Origin: Streptomyces sp. SAI-135
GTDB lineage: Bacteria; Actinomycetota; Actinomycetes; Streptomycetales; Streptomycetaceae
Length of the DNA stretch: 64,000 nucleotides
NCBI RefSeq assembly: GCF_029893805.1
Contig: NZ_JARXYP010000002.1
Location: forward strand, 248,001 to 312,000
Direction of reading: 5' to 3'
Shown: in pieces, positions 34,165 through 42,113 of the stretch
How positions within the stretch are numbered: position 1 is the stretch's first letter
Layout: each line of letters opens with the position of its first letter
Notes under the pieces: generated by a model
The model's database searches: none
What the model was told of the DNA's origin: nothing
Seen by the model: the letters and a program-made list of their open reading frames with translations, nothing else
Translations under genes and position numbers: made by a program

Positions 34165-35532
34165 TCAGAAGCGGGTGGGGGTGGCGTCCGCCGCCTGGGG
34201 CACCGTGGGCGCGGCGAGGGCGGCGTCCTCGTCGACGGCGGCCTCGGGGCCGCGCCCCAGACAGACGCCGACGAGTGAGACGGCGCAGGCGAGGGCGATG
34301 TACACGGCCAGCGGAGCCCAGGTGCCGTAGGCGCTCAGCAGGGTGGTGAACAGCAGCGGGGCGACGGCGCCGCCGATGATCCCGGCCAGGGTGTAGGCCA
34401 GCGACGAGCCGGTGTAGCGCAGCCGGGGCGCGAACTGTTCGGCGATGAAGGCGGCCTGCGGACCGTACAGACAACAGTGGATCACCAGGCCCACGACGAC
34501 CCCCGTGGCGAGCGGCAGCCAGGTGCCGCCACCGATCATCGGGAAGAACACGAAGGGCCACACACCGGCGGCCAGTGCGGCACCGCCGTACAGCAGACGG
34601 CGGTCGACCCGGTCGGAGAGAGCGCCGGCCAGCGGCATCAGGAAGACCTGGATCGAGGAGCCGATGAGCACGGCCGCGAGGGCGGAGCCGCGTGACATGC
34701 CGAGCTCCTGGGTGGCATACGTCAGGACGAAGACGGTGAACATGGCGTACAGCACATCGGGGCCGACGCGGCAGAGGATGGCGGCGAGCAGGGCGCGGGG
34801 CTGAGTGGTGAACACCTCGCGGATGGGTGCCTGCGGCCGGGAGTGCTCGGCCTCCAACGCCTTGAACACCGGGGTCTCCTCCAGCTTCGCCCGGATCCAC
34901 AGCCCGAACGCGACGAGAACGCCGGAGAACAGGAACGCCACCCGCCAGCCCCACGTCTCGAACTGCGCCTCGGTCAGCAGCGCCCCGAGGGCGGCAAGTA
35001 CGCCATTGGCCAGCAGGTTTCCGGCGGGCGGACCGACCTGCGCGGCGGAGGCGTAGAAGCCGCGCCGACGCGGGTCCCCGAACTCGCTGGACAGCAGGAC
35101 GGCCCCGCCCCACTCGCCGCCGACGCCGACGCCCTGAGCGAAGCGCAGCACGACCAGGGCGATCGGGGTGGCCACGCCGGCCGTGGAGTACGCGGGCAGG
35201 ACGCCGATCAGGAACGTGGCCACACCGATCAGGACCAGCGTGGCGATCAGCACCTTCTTTCGGCCGATCACATCACCGAGGCGGCCGAACACGAAGCCGC
35301 CCAGCGGGCGCGAGACATAGCCGACCGCATAGGTGGAGAACGCCAGGAGCGTGCCGGTGAGCGGGTCCTGGGAGGGGAAGAACAGGTCACCGAAGACCAG
35401 AGCGGCCGCGGCGGAGTAGACGGCGAAGTCGTACCACTCGAGGGCGGTGCCGGTCAGGCTCGCGACGAAGGCCCGGCGGACGCCGGCGCGCCGATCGGAC
35501 GCCTGGGCGTCGTCCTTCGGGGCGTTGGACAT
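34165..35532 (-). CDS. MFS transporter, metabolite:H+ symporter (MHS) type
   Basis: Using ATG 35532 gives 455 residues (ATG 35541 would add three). Twelve helices can be traced. The first loop has ALEWYDFAVYSAAAALVF, and the conserved loop GRLGDVIGRKKVLI fits the MHS family, as does RFAQGVGVGGEWGGAVLL. Such proteins import organic acids, betaines or related compounds with protons. It is the first gene of the operon and probably supplies the amide substrate. The GntR operator lies 60 bp upstream. Confidence 0.85.
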   Translation of the reverse strand: MSNAPKDDAQASDRRAGVRRAFVASLTGTALEWYDFAVYSAAAALVFGDLFFPSQDPLTGTLLAFSTYAVGYVSRPLGGFVFGRLGDVIGRKKVLIATLVLIGVATFLIGVLPAYSTAGVATPIALVVLRFAQGVGVGGEWGGAVLLSSEFGDPRRRGFYASAAQVGPPAGNLLANGVLAALGALLTEAQFETWGWRVAFLFSGVLVAFGLWIRAKLEETPVFKALEAEHSRPQAPIREVFTTQPRALLAAILCRVGPDVLYAMFTVFVLTYATQELGMSRGSALAAVLIGSSIQVFLMPLAGALSDRVDRRLLYGGAALAAGVWPFVFFPMIGGGTWLPLATGVVVGLVIHCCLYGPQAAFIAEQFAPRLRYTGSSLAYTLAGIIGGAVAPLLFTTLLSAYGTWAPLAVYIALACAVSLVGVCLGRGPEAAVDEDAALAAPTVPQAADATPTRF

Positions 35533-35592
35533 GGTTCCCATCCTTTGCTGGGTGAGGCGCTTGGGGGACATCGACCTTCCGGCATACTTCTT

Positions 35593-35609
35593 GTATACAG
35601 GTCGTATGC
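35593..35609. promoter_or_regulatory. GntR operator between MFS and DUF2848 genes
   Basis: GTATACAGGTCGTATGC shares its GTATACA and GTATGC arms with the site at 32361-32377. It is placed to control both the leftward MFS-nitrilase-cupin operon and the rightward DUF2848 gene. Confidence 0.7.
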
Positions 35610-35697
35610 GCAACCCCTGCGCGAGAACTTCACCGCGGCGAAACGTGGAGACCCACCGCCGCCGCGGTCCCGTCACCCGATCCCTGGGAGTGCCCTC

Positions 35698-36384
35698 ATG
35701 GCCGTGCTGACCTTCGAACTGCCCGACGGATCGACGCGCGAGGTCGACGTCGTCCAGGTCCTCAACGCCGGATACGCCGGGCGCAGCCAGGAGGACGTCG
35801 CCGCGCATGTCGCGGAGCTCGCCGAACTGGGCGTGCCCGGCCCGTCCGTGACGCCGGCCCTCTACCCCGTCTCCCCCTACCTCGCCCAGCAAACGGACCG
35901 CGTTCACGCCCAGCACGGGCGCACCTCCGGCGAGGCGGAGTGGGCCCTCGTCGTGGCGGACGACGGGGAGCTGCTGCTGACCGCCGCCTGCGACCACACC
36001 GACCGCGACCTGGAGGTGCACGGTGTGGCCTGGAGCAAGAACGCCGGCCCCGACGTCCTCGCTCGCCGCGCCTGGCGCCTGACCGACGTGGAGTCCCGCC
36101 TCGACGACCTCACCCTGCGCGCCTGGGTCACTCACGGCGACACGCGAACCGAGATCCAGCGCGGCACCCTCGCCGAACTCCTCACGCCCGCCTACTGGGT
36201 CGACGTCCTGCGCTCGCGCGGCGCGCTCACGCCCGGCACCGTCCTGATCTCCGGCACCATCCCCATGGCCCCCGGTGTCGATCAGTTCGCCGACGGCTGG
36301 AGCGTGGAACTGGCCGACCCCGCCACCGGAGACACGATCCGCCTTCACTACGAAGTCCAGCCCATGCCGGCACCCGTCGGCTGA
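35698..36384 (+). CDS. DUF2848-family protein
   Basis: ATG 35698 with GGGAG gives 228 residues. Characteristic text includes NAGYAGRSQEDVAAHVAELA, VTPALYPVSPYLAQQTD, GEAEWALVVADDGELLL, SKNAGPDVLARRAWRL, and ISGTIPMAPGVDQFADGW. This agrees with DUF2848 proteins, whose reaction is unproven. The order of charged residues near the end recalls fumarylacetoacetate-hydrolase-like folds, but that is inference. Control by the shared operator links it to the amide-catabolic operon. Confidence 0.75.
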   Translation: MAVLTFELPDGSTREVDVVQVLNAGYAGRSQEDVAAHVAELAELGVPGPSVTPALYPVSPYLAQQTDRVHAQHGRTSGEAEWALVVADDGELLLTAACDHTDRDLEVHGVAWSKNAGPDVLARRAWRLTDVESRLDDLTLRAWVTHGDTRTEIQRGTLAELLTPAYWVDVLRSRGALTPGTVLISGTIPMAPGVDQFADGWSVELADPATGDTIRLHYEVQPMPAPVG

Positions 36385-36857
36385 CACGACGGCCCGATGC
36401 CGAGGCCGGCGGAGTGCGAGCGAAGTACCGCCCGCCGGCCGGCTCATCGGCGTCGGTCACGGGGCCGCATCCCGGCCGAAGGCCCGCCCCCCTGCTTGCT
36501 CGGCCCGGACACGTGGCAGCGCCGCACCTTCTCTGGGCAGGAGCGGCCGTCCCAGGCCGAGGTCCGCGACCTGGTCGCCGATGCGGTCTGCAGCGAGGCC
36601 CACTCCGGAACGGCCGCGTGATCACCGTCAGCGGACACCGCGGCTCTCCTGGCCGCCCTCGATTCGACACCCCCGGAGCGCGGGGTGGCGAACATGTGAT
36701 CGCGGCGGCCGACCTCCTGCTCACGTCGCCGCTCCTGTCTGGCGGAACTCGATCATGTCGCCACGTGTGAGCTCGGGAGGCTGACCACACAGGCCGGTGG
36801 ACGGGTCCGCTGCCGGAACGGTCGCAGGCTGAGGCTCAGGTACCTCGGGTGTCAGGG
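36385..36857. other. Gene-poor stretch after DUF2848
   Basis: No supported gene is seen. A plus-strand scrap near 36620-36700 (SADTAALLAALDSTPPERGV) may be a gene remnant. The transcript end of DUF2848 should lie here, but no clear hairpin was found. Confidence 0.25.
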
Positions 36858-37380
36858 CGTGCAGGCAGCGGCGAGGCGAGGGACGAGGACGGTCTTCACC
36901 ACGTCGGTGATTCGGTTGGTGTTGTAGCAGAGCTTGCGCAGGCGCCAGCCCATGAGGGGGCTGTGGACTGTTCGCCGAGACAGCAGATCTTGGCGCGGGT
37001 GCTGTTGTGTCGCCGCTGCCAGCATGTGAGCCGACGGCCCCTGAACGGCACCCGGACGGGGCGCCCGGCGCCCTGGTAAGCCTTGTCCGCCCAGCACTTC
37101 AAGTCGGCCTCGGCGAGCGCTTCGATGACGCCGTGGCGCCGGGCGGCGGTCAGGTCATGGGACCTCCCCCGCGGACCACCGCGGCGGTCCATCCGGGCAA
37201 TGCCGGTGCGGCCCACAGTAGTCGGCCAACGGGTCGGCGAGGACCTGGACGTTCATGCCGTGGCGTTTGTGTTTCCCGGAGTAATACGGGGTGTCGGCGG
37301 CTACCCGGTCGATCGTCTGCAGGATGCCGTCCAGGATCACGAAGGCTTTCGCCTTGGAAACTGCTCAAGGTTTCGGCGCC
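36858..37380 (-). pseudogene. IS5-family transposase remnant
   Basis: The minus strand gives VAADTPYYSGKHKRHGMNVQ in one frame, DLTAARRHGVIEALAEADLK, then WADKAYQGAG, in another, and LRKLCYNTNRITDVVKTVLV in a third. This is the DDE core of IS5-group transposases, where ADKAYQG carries the second catalytic Asp. At least two frameshifts and a missing N-terminus make it inactive. Confidence 0.7.
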
Positions 37381-37530
37381 TTTCCGGTCGCCGGCGTGCT
37401 CCAGCATCTCAGCCAAGTGGAAGGGGGCATCCGGGTGGCCCAATTCCGGCACCCTCCGTAGCCGTACCGGTCCGCTGGGCCCGCCGCAGCCGACGAGCGG
37501 TGGGTCCAGCGGACGGATGCCGTGCCGCGG

Positions 37531-38010
37531 TCAGCTGAGCCAGCTGCCCAGAGCGCATTCGGAGGCGGTGACCCACCGATGGGACCTGATGCGGTCGTTG
37601 ACGACCTCCCCCGTGTTGGCGAAGTAGTTGTCCGTGAGGAGGTCGGCCCACCTCTCTCCCGGAGCGAGGCAGACGTAGCCCTTCAGGTACTGGTAGTCCT
37701 TCTCGGCGTAGAAAGCGACGACGTCCCTGCCTCCGATGTATCCGCTGTTCATCACTGAGGTCGCCCTCATCTGGGCCAGTCCCTGGAACCCACCGGCGCT
37801 GTCGCCCCAGAAGCGGTCGTCTCCCTGGTCCTCGCCGAGGAAAAAGCCGTCACAGCCGTAGTCGTCCCAGGCCCGAACATAGCCGTCGCGGCCCGGCCAC
37901 TTGCTCGCGCAGACCCACTCCTGCGTCCCCGCTGAGGCGGAGGTGGCCGGTGCGATGAGGCCGAAGGATGCCAGGGCGACGACGAGGGCGGCTGTAGCTG
38001 ATCTGCGCAT
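37531..38010 (-). CDS. Small secreted protein (possibly peptidase-inhibitor I36/crystallin-like)
   Basis: ATG 38010 follows AAGGAG and gives 159 residues. A Sec signal (ATAALVVALASFGLIAPAT, then SASA) is cleaved at about residue 29. The mature part is rich in Trp, Tyr, Asp and Gly, with three cysteines (WVCASKW, DYGCDGF, GYVCLAPGE) plus a late TASECALG. NDRIRSHRWV near the end resembles the NDRISS motif of actinobacterial I36-type proteins. A role as an extracellular protease inhibitor is possible but not shown. It lies downstream of a lipoprotein gene in the same direction. Confidence 0.6.
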   Translation of the reverse strand: MRRSATAALVVALASFGLIAPATSASAGTQEWVCASKWPGRDGYVRAWDDYGCDGFFLGEDQGDDRFWGDSAGGFQGLAQMRATSVMNSGYIGGRDVVAFYAEKDYQYLKGYVCLAPGERWADLLTDNYFANTGEVVNDRIRSHRWVTASECALGSWLS

Positions 38011-38083
38011 GACGTACTCCTTGATGTCCGCCTCTGAACGAGGCATGCGGTTCCCACGGACGGACCGTGGAGGTGAGAGGTGG

Positions 38084-38989
38084 TCAGACCCGAGGGCCGA
38101 CGATCTTCCTGGCGCGGTCGAGTGCCAGGTGCTGCAACCGGACGTAGGTGTCGAGGGCGTCGCCGTAGCGGTCGCGCAGTTGGGCGACGTAGTGGCGCTC
38201 GCGCTCCTCGCCGATGGGGCGAAGGTCGCAGGCCCGCGCGCAGGTCGCGTCGGTGACGGCGAGTTTCCGCTCGGCCTCGAAGACCTTGGGCTCGGCCACG
38301 CGATCCGAACGCGCGATCGCCGCCTGCCGGGAGGCGCCAGGGTCCTTGTAGTCGTAGCCGGCCTTCTTCATGCAGCGCGACCAGGCGCTCTGTGCTGCGG
38401 AGAACCGCTGGTCGGCCAGTACCTTGGGCACGTACAGCGAGCGGAGGTGTCCGGAGGTCTTCTCCGCGCGGAACCATTCCCTCGGGTCCCCGTAGAGCTT
38501 CTTCTCGGACTCGGCCACGCAACCGCCCATCTGCTTGCTCACGGTCCCGCCGCCGGGGATCTTGACGGAGATCACCGGTACGTCGAGTCCCCCGTCCAGA
38601 GCCTTGTCGTAGGCCTGTCGCCGCTGCGTGGAGAGCGTCTTGCGGTAGGCGAGGTTGGGGTTGGCGGCCCGGGCGGCGGCATCCTTGGCCACCAGGCGGC
38701 TGCCATAGCCGTACTCGCGGGCCCAGTCGACGTCGTCCAGTACGTAGCCGAGCGTTCGGCTTTCCGCCAGACTGAGCCGCTGGGCTTCCCAGAATTCGAA
38801 ACCCTGGCGTCTCATGCACGTACCGATCAGCCGTTGTTGGGCGTCTGAAATCCGCAGCTGTTCGGCATCGGTCAGGGGGGCGGCCTCGGCAGCCGACAGG
38901 CCCACCGTGTGGCGCGGGGTGTCGTCGGTGGCGGCGCAGCCGGTCAGGACGGCCGACACGAGGAACAGGCCGATCACAGCCTTGCGCAT
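38084..38989 (-). CDS. Hypothetical lipoprotein
   Basis: ATG 38989 with GAGAGGA gives 301 residues. A lipobox (VSAVLTGC, Cys18) marks membrane anchoring. The mature part is mostly helical and charged. It has scattered CM motifs (IGTCMRRQGFEFWEAQ, SRCMKKAGYDYKDPG, DATCARACDLRP), a pattern of many Streptomyces lipoproteins of unknown function. The small secreted protein follows after 73 bp, so the two may form one unit. Confidence 0.65.
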   Translation of the reverse strand: MRKAVIGLFLVSAVLTGCAATDDTPRHTVGLSAAEAAPLTDAEQLRISDAQQRLIGTCMRRQGFEFWEAQRLSLAESRTLGYVLDDVDWAREYGYGSRLVAKDAAARAANPNLAYRKTLSTQRRQAYDKALDGGLDVPVISVKIPGGGTVSKQMGGCVAESEKKLYGDPREWFRAEKTSGHLRSLYVPKVLADQRFSAAQSAWSRCMKKAGYDYKDPGASRQAAIARSDRVAEPKVFEAERKLAVTDATCARACDLRPIGEERERHYVAQLRDRYGDALDTYVRLQHLALDRARKIVGPRV

Positions 38990-40126
38990 GGAGTCCTCTC
39001 GGGTGAGACGGGGGACGGGGGTCTCAGCAGGAACCGGACAGAGTGTCGAAATCGACAAACGGGTCATGTCTCAACGGCGTGCGCCCACGCATACAACGGG
39101 CAGGGTTTCGGGGACAGTTGGGCGACCTCGACCATCCGAACGATTCAGGCAAGGGCGGTTGCCCGAGGGTGGGTGTCGGTGGTCCGGATGCGCGCCGATC
39201 CGGACACCGACCAAGTTGCGGGTGTCGGGCTGTTGCAGTGGCCGTAGTACGCATCCGGCGGCGTTTGCAGGGCTGCGCACACGGGCTTGGACAGCAGACC
39301 TCCTCTAGGGCACGAGGTGATGGAGACGGTGTGCCGCTGTCGTTGCCGTACGTCACAAGGGTGTCTGCTGTCAGGGAGGTAGACCAATACCTTTCGGCCC
39401 GAGCCGAAATGGGCAGGTGGTGCAGCTCGAGCAGCACCGGCGAGTTGAAGACCTCGTCAAGGCCACCGCCGACGGCTTCTACCGCTACTCGTTCCCCGGC
39501 ACCACGACCACCCGGGCCGTCAGCGCCGCCGGCGACTACGGCGACTACGGCGACGTGACGTAGAACGTGCTGAAGGGGTTGTTAATCGTCCGCCGCGAGG
39601 AAGGACGCCCCTGGACTGCTGTGGGCCGTGGCGGACGCCCGATGAGCTGAGACGAGGGACCCGTGAGGCTGAGGCGCGCGGGCCCTTTCCTCCGCCGCGG
39701 TAATTTCGGCAATCCCAATGGTGTGCACTCATAGGCTCCCGTCGCCCACTGGGGCATGCACACTTCACAGGCTGCCCGAGGCTCGTGGCGCAACGACGGT
39801 GACGGCAATGCGTCGTTCAGGGCTCGTACGAGAATCGCCACCGGCTGGCAGGGCTGCAAGGGGCTCTTCCAGGACTTGGTGCGGGCTTCCTTCAGCACCA
39901 CCACCGTGAGGGCGAAGATCTGCCTGACGCCAGATCATCAAGGCGTGCAGGTGGAGACTGGCGAGGTAGCTGTTGGGCGTCTTGTCGTGTCGGGAGTCTC
40001 ACTGTCCCCAGTCCGGCCTCCTGGTACGTCACCCTCCGGGGCGGGTGAGGCACGTGGAGCCGACATGAGCCGACTGGTGCACTGATGTCCGGGTCGGAAC
40101 TCACGGGGCATGGGCCGGCACCCGGT
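38990..40126. other. Long gene-poor region with one gene remnant
   Basis: No complete gene is supported over 1.1 kb. On the plus strand at about 39415-39563 one frame reads VKATADGFYRYSFPGTTTTR, then AVSAAGDYGDYGDV, and stops. This is the C-terminus of some secreted protein. Minus-strand text near 39700-39790 is also faintly protein-like. The region probably holds the promoter of the lipoprotein gene near 39000. Confidence 0.35.
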
Positions 40127-40791
40127 TCAGATTCCGGGGAGGATACGGCGCGTCTCGTAGGCCCACATCGCGATCTCGACCCGGTTGCGGGCGCCGAGTT
40201 TGGCCATCAGGCTGGCCAGATGCGTCTTCACCGTGCTGAGGCTGATGTGCAGCGCGTCGGCGATCTCGGTGTTGGTCAGCCCGCGGGCGACGGCGAGGAG
40301 CACCTGCTCCTCGCGAGCGGTGACCGGGGAGACCGGCTGGGCCACGGGCCGGCCGGCGGGCAGGTCTGCGAATGCCTGGAGCAGACGGACGGTGACGCTG
40401 GGCGCGATGAGCGCCTCACCGTCGGACGCCGAGCGTACGGCCTGGGCCAGGAGGTCCGGTCCCGTGTCCTTGAGGAGGAATCCGCGGGCGCCGGCACGCA
40501 GCGCGCGCCGTAGACGTACTCGTCAAGGTCGAACGTGGTGATGACGACCACGGCCAGCGGGTCGGCGACGCCCGGGCCGGCGATCAGCCGGGTGGCCTCG
40601 AGCCCGTCGATCACGGGCATGCGGATGTCGAACAGGCAGACGTCGGGGCGTAGTTCGCGGGCCAGACCTACCGCTGTCCGTCCATCGGCGGCCTCGCCGA
40701 CCACCTCGATGCCGGGCTGGGCGTTCAGCATGATCCGCAACCCGGTGCGGATGATCGTCTGGTCGTCAGCGACGAGGACGCGAATGGGCAC
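40127..40791 (-). pseudogene. NarL/LuxR-type response regulator with a 2-bp frameshift
   Basis: GTG 40791 opens a receiver domain: IRVLVADDQTIIRTGLRIML and phospho-acceptor Asp55 in CLFDIRMPVIDGLEATR, up to DLDEYVYGA. The frame then breaks in a GCGCGCGC run at about 40499-40507. Two extra bases would explain the break. The expected continuation (GARGFLLKD) is in another frame. The LuxR output domain (ARGLTNTEIADALHISLSTV) ends at 40127. It overlaps the kinase gene end. If real, the two-component system is broken; if an error, it is intact. Confidence 0.75.
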
Positions 40792-41938
40792 CGCTCTCGT
40801 TCCTCGCTCTCGGCAGTTCGGCTTCGACATGCCAGCCCCGGTCGGCACCAGGGCCGGCTCGTAGTGTGCCGCCGAGCAGGGTCGCGCGCTCGCGCAGTCC
40901 GGTAAGTCCGTATCCGTCGCGACCCCGGCCGGTGCGCCGACCGTTGTCGCGCACGCTCACCCGTACCGTGTGCCGTTCCGCGGCGACCCGGACGACGAGC
41001 TCGGTCGCGTCGACCGCATGGCGCAGCGCGTTGGTCACCGACTCCTGCACGATGCGGTAGACGGCCGCGTCCACGGCCGGGGGCAGCGCGTCCAGTTCGC
41101 CCTCGAGCCCCAGGTCGACCCTGAGGCGACCCCCCGGGGTGCGCACCAGGCGCTCCAGATCCGCGACTCCGGCAGGGGGTGCCAGCTCGGCGCCGACCCC
41201 GCGGTCGCGCAGAGTGGCGACCATGGCGCGCATTTCCTCCAGCGTGCGCGCTCCTTCCTCCTCGACCTCCTCCAGCGCCTTGACGGCGGCGGACGGGTCG
41301 GCGCCCGCGAGCACCCCGCCCGCCTGGGCGATGATCACCATGGCCGACACGTGGTGGGCCACCGTGTCGTGCAGTTCCCGGGCGAGCTGCTCGCGCTCGC
41401 GGGAGCGCACCTGCTCCACCTGCCGCTCGCGAGCGGTCACCCAGAACCGCACGGCAGCCCCGACCACGCCTGGCAGCAGCAGGAAGACGATGCCCACGAC
41501 GTTCTCGACGACCGGCGTCTCGTCCGTGACGGAACACAGCACGCCGGCCGTGAGGATCACCGCGCCGCCCAGCACGATCTCGCGTCCCGATCCCCACCGG
41601 GGCAGCGCGTACACCAGCACGAGCACGACCGTGCCGGTGTACAGGCCGACGGGCTCGCGCGCAGCGCCGACCAGCGAGGCCATCTGAAGCAGGACCACCG
41701 AGCCGAAAGCCAACGTCACCATCGCCAGAGGGCGGGTCCGGCGCCACAGGGACAGCAGGCACAGCCATACGGCGAACACCACCGCCACCGGCCGCCACAC
41801 GACGTTCTCGCGCAGGGTGGCCTCCAGCAGCACCCCGCCCAGGCCCGCGGTGAGCAGCGCCCAGTCCCGCCACAACCGGGCAGGCGCGGCGGGCGGCCGG
41901 GGCTCGGTCCACAGGTTTCGCAGGTCGTCTCGCAGCAC
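40766..41938 (-). CDS. Two-component sensor histidine kinase (HisKA_3 type)
   Basis: GTG 41938 gives 390 residues. Four to five membrane helices lie in residues 25-165. The phosphorylation helix has His190 in ARELHDTVAHHVSAMV, followed by the ATPase: VQESVTNALRHAVD (N box), SVRDNG (D box) and GLTGLRERATLLGG (G box). This is the NarX/DesK-like class common in Streptomyces. The cognate regulator overlaps its end, and an MMPL exporter gene diverges 175 bp away, so the system may control efflux. Confidence 0.88.
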   Translation of the reverse strand: MLRDDLRNLWTEPRPPAAPARLWRDWALLTAGLGGVLLEATLRENVVWRPVAVVFAVWLCLLSLWRRTRPLAMVTLAFGSVVLLQMASLVGAAREPVGLYTGTVVLVLVYALPRWGSGREIVLGGAVILTAGVLCSVTDETPVVENVVGIVFLLLPGVVGAAVRFWVTARERQVEQVRSREREQLARELHDTVAHHVSAMVIIAQAGGVLAGADPSAAVKALEEVEEEGARTLEEMRAMVATLRDRGVGAELAPPAGVADLERLVRTPGGRLRVDLGLEGELDALPPAVDAAVYRIVQESVTNALRHAVDATELVVRVAAERHTVRVSVRDNGRRTGRGRDGYGLTGLRERATLLGGTLRAGPGADRGWHVEAELPRARNESGAHSRPRR

Positions 41939-42113
41939 GGTTCTCAGCCTAGGGACCGCGGCGCGGCGCGCATCGGCCGAAAGGACGGTTCGTCACTCCG
42001 TCCCGGGGCCGACGCATCCACGGCCCGCGGGCCGATGCCGCGGAGCGCCGTGGCGACGAGCCTCGGCATCGGCGGCCGTACAAGGACGGCCGTCGCGGTG
42101 TTTGGAGGAACCG

